Shown: positions 17,276-24,380 of the stretch, one piece after another | Layout of the letters: each line of letters begins with the position of its first letter | How positions within the stretch are numbered: position 1 is the first letter of the stretch | NCBI GenBank assembly: GCA_016715765.1 | Contig: JADJZJ010000033.1 | Location: 1-52,809 of the forward strand | DNA length: 52,809 bases | Reading direction: 5' to 3' | Origin: Opitutaceae bacterium | GTDB lineage: Bacteria > Verrucomicrobiota > Verrucomicrobiia > Opitutales > Opitutaceae | The notes under the pieces: generated by a model | Databases searched by the model: none | Seen by the model: only the letters and a program-made list of their open reading frames with translations | What the model was told of the DNA's origin: nothing | Program-made: the position numbers and the translations under genes

Positions 17276-17538
17276 GGCAGGATCTCCGCGTCAGCGGAGC
17301 ATTGAGGGTTGGAGTTTCTGACTGCGCCTCGTGTTGTGCCGGGGACGTTGATGACAACACGACGTAGTGAACAAAGTTACAGGGCGTTCGTGATCTTTTT
17401 AGGAAGAGTGGCGAAACGAACGATCCGGGGCGGGAATTTTTACAGATCAATGGACGGATTGATGGATCGGAGGGGTATCGCACAAGGCTGGACCAAGGTG
17501 ACGCCTGAGGGGCCTTGCTTACGGCTTGCGGCAGTGTC

Positions 17539-17608
17539 GTAGCGCGGAGCTTCAGCCCGCGTTCGAAAGTCGGTTCGCGCGCGAGTGCGGGCTGAAGCAC
17601 CGCACTAC
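17539..17608. repeat. GTAGCGCGG-family inverted repeat
   Basis: GTAGCGCGGAGCTTCAGCCC... pairs with ...GGGCTGAAGCACCGCACTAC across a short GC-rich loop. It is a compact member of the family at 22005, 25882, 28584 and 34125. The rest of the gap 17276-17657 shows no gene; promoters for the TonB-domain gene and pdxH must lie here but no clear boxes were seen. Confidence 0.7.
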
Positions 17609-17657
17609 GGTCGGGCGCGGCTTGCGTCCGCGAGGACGAATCCATCAGGATGGTGAA

Positions 17658-18296
17658 ATGCATTTGGAGGAATTGCGCCGGAACTATGCCACCCGCTCGC
17701 TGGATCGGGACGACCTGAATGCGGACCCGTTCACCCAGTTTGATCGCTGGATGCGCGAGGCGATCGAGACGCAGCTCCTCGAGCCGAACGCCATGTCGCT
17801 GGCCACGGCCGACGCCACCGGCCGGCCCGCGCTGCGCACGGTGCTGCTGAAGGCCTTCGACCGGCGCGGTCTGGTGTTCTACACCAACTACGAGAGCGCC
17901 AAGGCCCGCGACCTCGCGGTGAACCCGCGCGTGGCCCTGCTGTTCGCCTGGCTGCCGCTGGAGCGGCAGGTCAACGTGACGGGCCGGGCGGAGAAAATCT
18001 CCGCGGCGGAGTCGCTGCGCTATTTTCTGTCGCGGCCCCACGACAGCCAGATCGGGGCCTGGGCGTCGCGGCAGAGCGAGGTCATCACGACCCGGTCATT
18101 GCTGGAGACCAAGTTTGCCGAGATGAAGGCGAAGTTCATGCAGGGACAGGTACCGCTGCCGGACCATTGGGGCGGCTACCGTGTGACGCCCGAGACCTTT
18201 GAATTCTGGCAGGGGCGCCCCAGTCGCATGCACGATCGTTTTCGCTACAAGCTGCAGCCGGACGGATCGTGGCTGATCGAGCGGCTGATGCCGTGA
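17658..18296 (+). CDS. pdxH: Pyridoxine/pyridoxamine 5'-phosphate oxidase
   Basis: 212 residues, standard for PdxH, the FMN enzyme that makes pyridoxal 5'-phosphate from PNP or PMP. Recognisable blocks are LRRNYATRSLDRDDLNADPFTQFDRWMREA (N-terminal, in part), MSLATADATGRPALRTVLLKAFD, LVFYTNYESAKARDLAVNPRVALLF, VNVTGRAEK, and the C-terminal PLPDHWGGYRV, EFWQGRPSRMHDR and RL-x-P end. The ATG at 17658 is taken over a longer open frame from 17526 because the protein family begins here. It sits alone between repeat elements. Confidence 0.96.
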   Translation: MHLEELRRNYATRSLDRDDLNADPFTQFDRWMREAIETQLLEPNAMSLATADATGRPALRTVLLKAFDRRGLVFYTNYESAKARDLAVNPRVALLFAWLPLERQVNVTGRAEKISAAESLRYFLSRPHDSQIGAWASRQSEVITTRSLLETKFAEMKAKFMQGQVPLPDHWGGYRVTPETFEFWQGRPSRMHDRFRYKLQPDGSWLIERLMP

Positions 18297-18307
18297 GGGT
18301 GAATTTT

Positions 18308-18506
18308 GCAACCGCGAAGGGCGCGAAGGAGCGCGAAAAAATTTCCATTTCTATCCTCGCTGGGCGGGTGGATCTGAACTGTAGGGACGGACCTTGGTCC
18401 GCGCCTCGAAGGTCCCTATGGCGGCGCTGCGTTTTTAGGCGTCACCAAGGTGACGCCCTACAGGGCAGGCGAGTGGATTAAAATCCTTCGCGCCCTTCGC
18501 GGTTTC
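18308..18506. repeat. Nested inverted repeats between pdxH and plsC
   Basis: Outer arms GCAACCGCGAAGGGCGCGAA (18308-18330) and its complement TTCGCGCCCTTCGCGGTTTC (18485-18506) enclose a second palindromic element at 18380-18464 (TGTAGGGACGGACCTTGGTC, closing GTGACGCCCTACAG). The outer right arm overlaps the stop codon of the minus-strand plsC gene (18505). Confidence 0.7.
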
Positions 18507-19164
18507 AAATCACGACGACTGGCGGCGGTTGCAGCGATGCGATCCGCGCGAAGATGCGCTGCGAGGCGAGCTGGTAGCGCTCCTTGCCGTCGGCGGGATT
18601 GTCGTAGATGGCGGGAGCCAGCGGCGGACCGAAGACGACGGTCACCGGGGTGCCGAGACGCAGGGGCTGGCCCTTGCCGTACGCGGTGAAGGAACCGTAG
18701 ATGCGCGCCGGGATGACGGGCACCTGCGCGCGGCAGGCGATGAGGCCGACGCCGGCCTTGGGCTCCTTGAGCTGGCCGTCGGGCGAACGCGTGCCTTCCG
18801 GGAACAGGATCAGGCCCTTGTCCTCCTTGAGCGCCTTGAGCACGCGCTTGATGGCGCTGACGTCCTGGCCGCCGTCGCGATCGACGGGGATGGTGCCCAC
18901 GGTGTCGAGCCACCACGAGGCGAAGCCGGGTTTCCACAGCGTCTTGCGGGCAAAGTAGGCGATCTGGCGCGACACCTGGCAGCCGATGAACGGCGGATCG
19001 AGGAAACTGGCGTGGTTGGCGGCGATGAGGAAGGCGCCCTGGCGGGGCAGATGCTCCAGCCCGAAGGTCTCGCCGCGGAAGAACATGCCATAGAGGACGT
19101 ACGCGAGGTAGTGGAAGAAACCGTAGACCGGTTCCATTTCGACCTGGGACAACGCGCGACTCAT
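18505..19164 (-). CDS. plsC: 1-acyl-sn-glycerol-3-phosphate acyltransferase
   Basis: 219 residues. It carries the acyltransferase motifs N50-H51-A-S-F-L-D56 (catalytic HxxxxD) and F121-P-E-G-T-R-S127, plus an N-terminal hydrophobic segment (FFHYLAYVLYGMFF) that anchors it to the inner membrane. It would acylate lysophosphatidate in phospholipid synthesis. The ATG at 19164 overlaps the cmk stop by 4 bases. The order tyrA-aroA-cmk-plsC on one strand, all overlapping, marks a single transcript. Another lysophospholipid-type acyltransferase (DUF374) lies at 29636. Confidence 0.93.
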   Translation of the reverse strand: MSRALSQVEMEPVYGFFHYLAYVLYGMFFRGETFGLEHLPRQGAFLIAANHASFLDPPFIGCQVSRQIAYFARKTLWKPGFASWWLDTVGTIPVDRDGGQDVSAIKRVLKALKEDKGLILFPEGTRSPDGQLKEPKAGVGLIACRAQVPVIPARIYGSFTAYGKGQPLRLGTPVTVVFGPPLAPAIYDNPADGKERYQLASQRIFARIASLQPPPVVVI

Positions 19165-19832
19165 GCGGGGGCCAGCTTCGTGGCAATGATGGCGGACATT
19201 TGCTCCACCACTTGTGCCAGCGTCAGGTGGGTGCTGTCGATGTCAATGGCGCCGGACGGGCACTTCAGCGGGGAGGTTTTCCGGGAGGTGTCGAGACGGT
19301 CGCGCTCGGCGATGGAGTCCTGCCGGCCCTCGGCGGCCCGGCGCTTGGCGCGCTCGAGCGGATCGGCATGCAGGAAAAACCGGCAGCCGGCGTCGGGGAA
19401 GATCACGGAGCCGATGTCACGGCCCTCCATCACGAGCCCGCGGAGCCGGTGCTGCCGCGCGACGTCCGCGAGGCCGCGCTGGTAGCCCAGCAGTTTCTGG
19501 CGCACCTCGGGGATGGCGGCGTAGTGGGAAACGTGGCCGTTGACCTCCTCGCTGCGGATCTCGTCGCCGGCCGGCTGGCCGTCAATGAGCATGCGGGCCG
19601 AGCGGCCCTCGATCTGCGTGGAGAATTGCATCGCGGCCAGCGCGGCCTGCAGCGCCTTGAGGTCGCTGGAGGGCACGCCGCGGCGCAGCAGTTCGGCCGT
19701 GATGTGCCGGTAGAACGAACCGGTGTCCACGTGCAGCAGGTCGAAGCGGTCGGCGAGCAGGCGCGCCGAGGAGGACTTGCCCGAGGCGGCTCCGCCGTCG
19801 ATGGCAACAATGAGGAAAGGCGGGTTAGCCAT
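19161..19832 (-). CDS. cmk: (d)CMP kinase
   Basis: 223 residues. The P-loop reads D-G-G-A-A-S-G-K-S-S (12-21), with the CMP-kinase blocks LLHVDTGSFYRH, GLVMEGRDIGSVIFPDAG and FFLHADPLERAKRR. It phosphorylates CMP and dCMP with ATP. ATG 19832 overlaps the aroA stop codon, and the 3' end overlaps the plsC start; both overlaps are 4 bases or fewer, so translation is probably coupled. Confidence 0.96.
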   Translation of the reverse strand: MANPPFLIVAIDGGAASGKSSSARLLADRFDLLHVDTGSFYRHITAELLRRGVPSSDLKALQAALAAMQFSTQIEGRSARMLIDGQPAGDEIRSEEVNGHVSHYAAIPEVRQKLLGYQRGLADVARQHRLRGLVMEGRDIGSVIFPDAGCRFFLHADPLERAKRRAAEGRQDSIAERDRLDTSRKTSPLKCPSGAIDIDSTHLTLAQVVEQMSAIIATKLAPA

Positions 19833-21088
19833 CAGTGGCCCAAGGATTTTTGACGCAGGGACTCCAGCAACTCAAAAAAGCGGGGAAATGTCTTGGCGCA
19901 GCACGCGGGATCGCGAACGGACAGCCACGGCTGGCCGTTGCCGTGGAGATCGTGGCTGCCGAGAATGCCGAAGCTCATGGCGAAACGGTGGTCATGATAG
20001 GTCTCGATCACCTGTCCGCTCTTCAGCGGGCGCGGATGAATTTCCAGTGCGTCCTCGGTCTCGATCACGTGCTGGCCGAGCCGCGTGAGTTCGCGCGCCA
20101 TGCCGGCGACGCGGTCCGTTTCCTGTTTGCGGGTGTGGGCGATGCCGGAGATGCGGGTCGGTCCCTGGAGCAGCGGGGCGAGGGCGGCGAGGGTGAGGAA
20201 AGTGTCGGAGAAGCCGTTGAAATCGGCCGTGAAACCCGTGGCTGTGGCGCCGGCCGCGACCGTGATGCCCTGGGTGGTGATGAGTCCCTGCCGGGCCAGC
20301 AGGCGGTAGAACTCGCCGTCGCCCTGCAGGGCATCGGCGCCGGTGTTCAGCCCCCGCACCTCAAGTTGCCCGCCGGTCACCCTAGCCAGCGCGGCAAAGT
20401 AGCTGGCGGCGGTGGCATCGCCCTCGATGGCATAGTCCGTGGGGCCTTGGGCGAATTGCCGGACCATGCGCTCGGTCATTTCCACGAAGGGCCGCGAGAC
20501 GGTGGCGCCCTTGAGCCGCACGGTGAGCGGGGTGCGGGCGTGCGGTGCGACCATGAGGAGCGCCGACAGGAGCTGGCTGCTTTCCGAAGCATCGAGTTCA
20601 ACCTCACCGCCGGGCAGGCCCGAGGTATGCAGGGTGAAGGGGAAAGCGTTGGAGCTGGCGCGCGCGCCCTGGGCGGAGAGGGCGGCGAGCAGGGCGCCGA
20701 TGGGCCGCCGGCGCATGGCCTCGTCGCCGTCGAAGTGATAAACCCCGTCGGGCCGCAGACACACAAAGGCGGTGAGGAAGCGCGCGGCGGTGCCGGCGTT
20801 GCCGACCTCGATGCGGGCCTCGCGCACCGGGATCTCGCCGCCGCGGCCGGTGAGGGTGAGGGTGAGGGCGGCCTCATCCACCTGCACCTCGAACCCGAGC
20901 GTGCGCAGGGCGGCCACCATGAGGCGGGTGTCGCGGCTGAACAGGGCGCCGCGGAGGGTGACGGTGGTCCGGCCGAGGGCGGCGAGGATGAGCGCGCGGT
21001 TGGTGATGCTCTTGGAACCGGGCAGGGTCAGTTCACCGCGGGCGGGACGGGTGAAGGGCGGGATGGGCAGGGGGTCGGGCAGGGACAT
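19832..21088 (-). CDS. aroA: 3-phosphoshikimate 1-carboxyvinyltransferase (EPSP synthase)
   Basis: 418 residues from the ATG at 21088, which overlaps the tyrA stop by 4 bases. The open frame extends much further upstream but that part is a shadow of tyrA. Motifs: LPGSKSITNRALILAALG at 22-39 (shikimate-3-phosphate-binding Lys and Ser), GNAGTAARFLTA (97-107), ELDASESSQLLSALLM, and the C-terminal HDHRFAMSFGIL with the PEP-binding Arg. It joins PEP to shikimate-3-phosphate in aromatic amino-acid synthesis. Confidence 0.96.
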   Translation of the reverse strand: MSLPDPLPIPPFTRPARGELTLPGSKSITNRALILAALGRTTVTLRGALFSRDTRLMVAALRTLGFEVQVDEAALTLTLTGRGGEIPVREARIEVGNAGTAARFLTAFVCLRPDGVYHFDGDEAMRRRPIGALLAALSAQGARASSNAFPFTLHTSGLPGGEVELDASESSQLLSALLMVAPHARTPLTVRLKGATVSRPFVEMTERMVRQFAQGPTDYAIEGDATAASYFAALARVTGGQLEVRGLNTGADALQGDGEFYRLLARQGLITTQGITVAAGATATGFTADFNGFSDTFLTLAALAPLLQGPTRISGIAHTRKQETDRVAGMARELTRLGQHVIETEDALEIHPRPLKSGQVIETYHDHRFAMSFGILGSHDLHGNGQPWLSVRDPACCAKTFPRFFELLESLRQKSLGH

Positions 21089-21942
21089 CACGGCAGCGGG
21101 CGGAATTCCCGGCGGTAGGCCTGGCTGCGCTCGAGGCGGGCGACGACGTCGAGGTAGTCGCGGTTGGCGAGGGAGGACCGGAGCGCGTGCAACTCGTCCT
21201 CGTAGCCGCCCAGGGCGCGGAGCACCTCGTCGCGGTTCTGTTCGAGGATCGTGCGCCAGAGATGCGGGTCGCTCGCGGCGATGCGGGTGGTGTCGCGCAG
21301 CCCGCCGCCGGCGTGGTTGCGCCAGCGCGGGTCCTTTTTCGCCAGGAACGCGCAGAGCGTGGAGGCGAGGATCTGGGGGAGGTGGCTGATGTGGGCGACA
21401 ATCTCGTCGTGTTTGTCGGGATGCTCGGTGGTGACTTCGCAGCCGACGTCGTGCCAGAAACGCACGATGGCCTCGGTGGCCTTGGCGTCGGTTTCCGGCA
21501 GCGGGGTGACAAAGCAGGCGCGGTGCTGGAACAGGCCGGCGCTGGCGTGGGCCCAGCCGGTTTTTTCCGAGCCAGCCATGGGGTGCGCGCCGACGAAATG
21601 GCCGTGTCCGCCGACGGCGAGGTGGCCGAGGCGGCAGATCTCGCCCTTCACGCTGCCCACGTCGGTGACGAGGGCGCCGGGGGCGAGGTGGGCGGCGATC
21701 TGCTGGATCAGCGGGACGATGCGGTCCACGGGCGCGGCGATCACGACCAGGTCGGAACCCTGGACCGCGGTCTCGGGCGTGTCGGCGACGGCGTCGCACC
21801 ACGGTTGCGTGCGCAGCGCCAGGCGGGTTTCCGGCCGGCGGGCCCACAGCACGATCCGGCGGGCGAGCCCATGCGTCCGCACGGCCTGGGCGACCGAGCC
21901 GCCGAGCAGGCCGGGGGCGAGGATGGTGATTTGCGCGCTCAC
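21088..21942 (-). CDS. tyrA: Prephenate/arogenate dehydrogenase
   Basis: 284 residues. The NAD(P)-binding motif ILAPGLLGGSVAQA (7-20) is followed by VTDVGSVKGEI, the GAHPMAGSEKTGWAHA block, and HISHLPQILASTL, all characteristic of the bacterial TyrA dehydrogenase domain. No ACT or chorismate mutase domain is present. The enzyme converts prephenate (or arogenate) toward tyrosine. It is the first gene of the tyrA-aroA-cmk-plsC transcript. Two tandem palindromic repeats lie immediately upstream (22005-22202), so its promoter is either within or between them. Confidence 0.94.
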   Translation of the reverse strand: MSAQITILAPGLLGGSVAQAVRTHGLARRIVLWARRPETRLALRTQPWCDAVADTPETAVQGSDLVVIAAPVDRIVPLIQQIAAHLAPGALVTDVGSVKGEICRLGHLAVGGHGHFVGAHPMAGSEKTGWAHASAGLFQHRACFVTPLPETDAKATEAIVRFWHDVGCEVTTEHPDKHDEIVAHISHLPQILASTLCAFLAKKDPRWRNHAGGGLRDTTRIAASDPHLWRTILEQNRDEVLRALGGYEDELHALRSSLANRDYLDVVARLERSQAYRREFRPLP

Positions 21943-22004
21943 GCCCTATTTGCAATGGGCAAACGACCACGGTGTCGAGCCGGAGGTGCGGGCGGGGCGG
22001 ATTT

Positions 22005-22202
22005 CGTAGCGCGGAGCTTCAGCCCGCGCCGGGAGCGCTGCGCCGAGGGGGCGACGTATCCGAACCAGTGCCGGCTGAAGACCGGCACTACGAGGTGGCA
22101 AACGGGGCGGGTTACGTAGCGCGGAGCTTTAGTCCGCGCTGGGGGCGCTGCGCCGAGGGGGCGACGTTTCCGAACCAGTGCCGGCTGAAGACCGGCACTA
22201 CG
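22005..22202. repeat. Two tandem GTAGCGCGG-family palindromic elements
   Basis: Two copies of about 87 bases (22005-22091 and 22115-22202) sit side by side, about 90% alike. Each starts CGTAGCGCGGAGCTT-AGYCCGCG and ends CCAGTGCCGGCTGAAGACCGGCACTACG (named in part), with the shared loop GCGCTGCGCCGAGGGGGCGACGT. The final ACTACG of the second copy provides the TAG stop of the minus-strand EVE gene at 22198-22200. Confidence 0.88.
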
Positions 22203-22608
22203 TGGCGAGTTTGATGATGGCGGCGAACTCTTCGGCCCGCAGCGACATCACCGACAGGCGGCTCTGCCGCAGGAGCGCGATGTTCGCCAGGGCGGGAGCC
22301 GCCTTGATGGCGGCCAGCGTGACCGGGCGGGGCAGGGCGCGGACACTTTTGAGCTCCACCGCCACCCAGCCGGGTTCGTCCGCGGTGGCATCGGGAAAGG
22401 CGCGCTTGGTCACCTCGGCGAGGCCGACGACCGCCTTGGTCGTGACACTCTCATAAAACAGCACGCGGTCCCCGGGACGCATGGCATTAAGGTGGATCCG
22501 GGCCTGATAGTTGCGCACGCCGGTCCAGGCGGTGCGCCCGTCGCGCTCGAGGTCGGCCCACGCGTAGGCCTCGGGTTCGGATTTAACCAGCCAGTATTGC
22601 GTTGTCAT
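22198..22608 (-). CDS. EVE-domain protein (THYN1-like)
   Basis: 136 residues from the ATG at 22608. The frame can start one codon earlier at a TTG. The EVE fold is evident: YWLVKSEPEAYAWADLERDG, W-T-G-V-R-N-Y-Q-A-R (29-38), MRPGDRVLFYES, and VVGLAEVTKRAFPDAT. EVE domains bind modified bases in DNA or RNA and are common near restriction or modified-nucleotide systems, but no such genes are nearby. Its stop codon lies inside a palindromic repeat. The gene is divergent from a tiny membrane-protein gene, with only 20 bases between the starts. Confidence 0.92.
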   Translation of the reverse strand: MTTQYWLVKSEPEAYAWADLERDGRTAWTGVRNYQARIHLNAMRPGDRVLFYESVTTKAVVGLAEVTKRAFPDATADEPGWVAVELKSVRALPRPVTLAAIKAAPALANIALLRQSRLSVMSLRAEEFAAIIKLAT

Positions 22609-22628
22609 CAATGGGGAGGTGCGGTGCA

Positions 22629-22757
22629 GTGCCGGTCACTAAGATGAACGAATCCGAGGCTGAAAAGATAAAAGCCCGCCGCGCCGTCCGCCTGATTTAT
22701 CTGCTGATGATTGTCTTTATTGCCGGACCGGTTTTGTTGTATCTGGCCATTCGTTAA
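22629..22757 (+). CDS. Small single-span membrane protein
   Basis: A 42-codon frame from GTG 22629, or 37 codons from ATG 22644. The perfect Shine-Dalgarno GGAGGT at 22616-22621 is 7 bases before the GTG and too far from the ATG, which favours the GTG. The protein has a charged N-terminus (MNESEAEKIKARRAVR from the ATG) and one transmembrane helix (LIYLLMIVFIAGPVLLYLAI), ending in Arg; positive charges on the N-terminal side suggest an N-in topology. It lies 9 bases upstream of the PIN/TRAM gene and is probably co-transcribed. I know no family for it. Confidence 0.6.
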   Translation: MPVTKMNESEAEKIKARRAVRLIYLLMIVFIAGPVLLYLAIR

Positions 22758-22766
22758 CCCCTTGCC

Positions 22767-23780
22767 ATGAACAAAACCCTGCCCGCCATCCGTCTCGCGT
22801 TCATGCTGCTCTGCATGCTGGGCGGCTGGCTCGTCTGCTACAGCGTGACCGACTGGGATGACCACCGCCTGCTGGCCAGCTTCATCGGCCTCTCCATCGG
22901 CGCGCTGGTCGTGCTGGTGGATATTTTGCTCAAGGGTTTTTCCCTGCGCGGACTCTCGGCGGTGACCTTCGGCCTGGCGGTCGGCGCGCTGATTTCCTAC
23001 CTGGTCGGCACCTCGCCGCTCTTTGACCGCGGCGACGAGCAAAACATCTTCATCGCCCGGCTGGCCCTGTTCCTTTCGTGCACCTACCTCTGCGCGGTCA
23101 TCGCCCTGCGCGGCAAGGACGAGTTCAACCTCGTCATCCCCTACGTGCGCTTTGTGCCGCATGAGGTGGATGTGCCCCTGGTCGTGGTGGACACCAGCGT
23201 GCTCATCGACGGGCGCATCGCCCGCGTGTGCGAGACGGGGTTTTTCAGCTCCGGGCTGGTGATCCCGAGCTTTGTGCTGAAGGAGCTGCAGGCCGTGGCG
23301 GCCTCCTCCGATCCCATCAAGCAGGCGCGCGGCCGGCGCGGCATGGAGGTGCTCAATGAGCTCCGGCGCATCAAGCACCTCGATATCCGCACCCCCGAGA
23401 GCCAGGTCAGCCGCCGGCAGGATGTGGACGCGAAGCTGGTCTTCCTGGCCCAGTCCATGCGCGCGAAGCTGCTGACGACCGATTACAATCTCACGAAGAT
23501 GGCCGAGTTCCAGGGCGTGCAATGCCTGAACCTCAACCAGCTCGCGAAGTCCCTCCGGCCCGAACTCGCCCTCGGCGAGATTGTCAGCATCGAGCTCAGC
23601 CGGCCCGGCAAGGAGGAGGGGCAGGCGGTCGGTTACCTGGAGGACGGCTCGATGGTCGTGGTGGTGGACGGTCGCAACCATCTCGGCCGGCAGGTGGACG
23701 CCGAGGTCACCAGCGTGCTGCCCACGTCCGGCGGCAAGATGATCTTCGCGCGCATGGTCAGCACCGACAGCGAGGCCTAA
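22767..23780 (+). CDS. PIN/TRAM-domain membrane protein (YacL-like)
   Basis: 337 residues: four transmembrane segments in the first ~115 residues, a PIN nuclease domain (about 135-250) and a TRAM RNA-binding domain (about 268-332). The PIN acidic residues are visible: D142 in VVVDTSVLIDGRI, E173 in FVLKELQ, D221 in DVDAKL and D239 in LTTDYN. That is the complete metal-site set of an active nuclease. YacL-type proteins occur widely in bacteria with little known function. Here the nuclease would be held at the cytoplasmic face of the membrane. A single-span mini-protein is encoded just upstream. Confidence 0.93.
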   Translation: MNKTLPAIRLAFMLLCMLGGWLVCYSVTDWDDHRLLASFIGLSIGALVVLVDILLKGFSLRGLSAVTFGLAVGALISYLVGTSPLFDRGDEQNIFIARLALFLSCTYLCAVIALRGKDEFNLVIPYVRFVPHEVDVPLVVVDTSVLIDGRIARVCETGFFSSGLVIPSFVLKELQAVAASSDPIKQARGRRGMEVLNELRRIKHLDIRTPESQVSRRQDVDAKLVFLAQSMRAKLLTTDYNLTKMAEFQGVQCLNLNQLAKSLRPELALGEIVSIELSRPGKEEGQAVGYLEDGSMVVVVDGRNHLGRQVDAEVTSVLPTSGGKMIFARMVSTDSEA

Positions 23781-23986
23781 CAAAGGCTTGCGTCGGCCAA
23801 AGGCCGGCGACCGAATGACCGCGGGTTTGGAGACCGGATTCTCCAAAGGCAAAGAGGCAGCCGGGCCGCTGCTTCACAACACACTGCTACAGGCACGACC
23901 TCTTTGCCGGGTTCCACCCGGGCCGATTCCCGGCCCCGGGCTGGAGACGTGGGCCGGACGTGCGATGAGCAGACACTGCCTGCCCT

Positions 23987-24340
23987 ATGAACACCTCCTC
24001 CAACTCCACCGTCAGCCCGGCAACGGATCTGACCGACTCCAACTGCCACTGGGAAGGCAGCCTTTCCAATGGCGTTGGCACCACCACCGGCACGCCGCTG
24101 GCGGTGCTCAGCGCCGATGCCAACGCCCTGGTGCTTTCCGGCACCCTCGGGACTTTCCGCTTCGCGAGGGCTGCGGTGGTCAGGCTTGGACGGGGGATGA
24201 TGTATCCGTGGTTTTTCACCGGCATCAGGATTCATCACAACACCCCTGATTTCCCGGCTGAACTCCAGTTCAAGCCGCAGGGGATTTCCTCGCGCGAGAT
24301 CCTCGCCCGGCTCCGCGCCCTGGGCTATCCGGTTGCGTAA
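23987..24340 (+). CDS. Small hypothetical protein, PH-like beta domain
   Basis: 117 residues starting MNTSSNSTVSP. The body alternates beta strands (LAVLSADANALVLSG, TFRFARAAVVRLGRGMMYPWFFTGIRIHH) and ends with FKPQGISSREILARLRALGYPV, a strand-helix ending seen in bacterial PH-like domain proteins. No catalytic motif or signal is seen. It may be a lipid- or membrane-associated small protein, but this is a structural guess only. The gap 23781-23986 upstream contains short GC-rich palindromes (GGCCAAAGGCC) and no other gene. The antiporter-like gene follows 40 bases downstream. Confidence 0.6.
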   Translation: MNTSSNSTVSPATDLTDSNCHWEGSLSNGVGTTTGTPLAVLSADANALVLSGTLGTFRFARAAVVRLGRGMMYPWFFTGIRIHHNTPDFPAELQFKPQGISSREILARLRALGYPVA

Positions 24341-24380
24341 TAGCGGGAGCGCGATTAATAAACGTCACCCGCATCCCCCC

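Noticed and set aside
22005..22202. CRISPR array from the tandem copies
   Set aside because: The units are internally palindromic, long (~87 bases) and dispersed across the window; no spacers of regular size.
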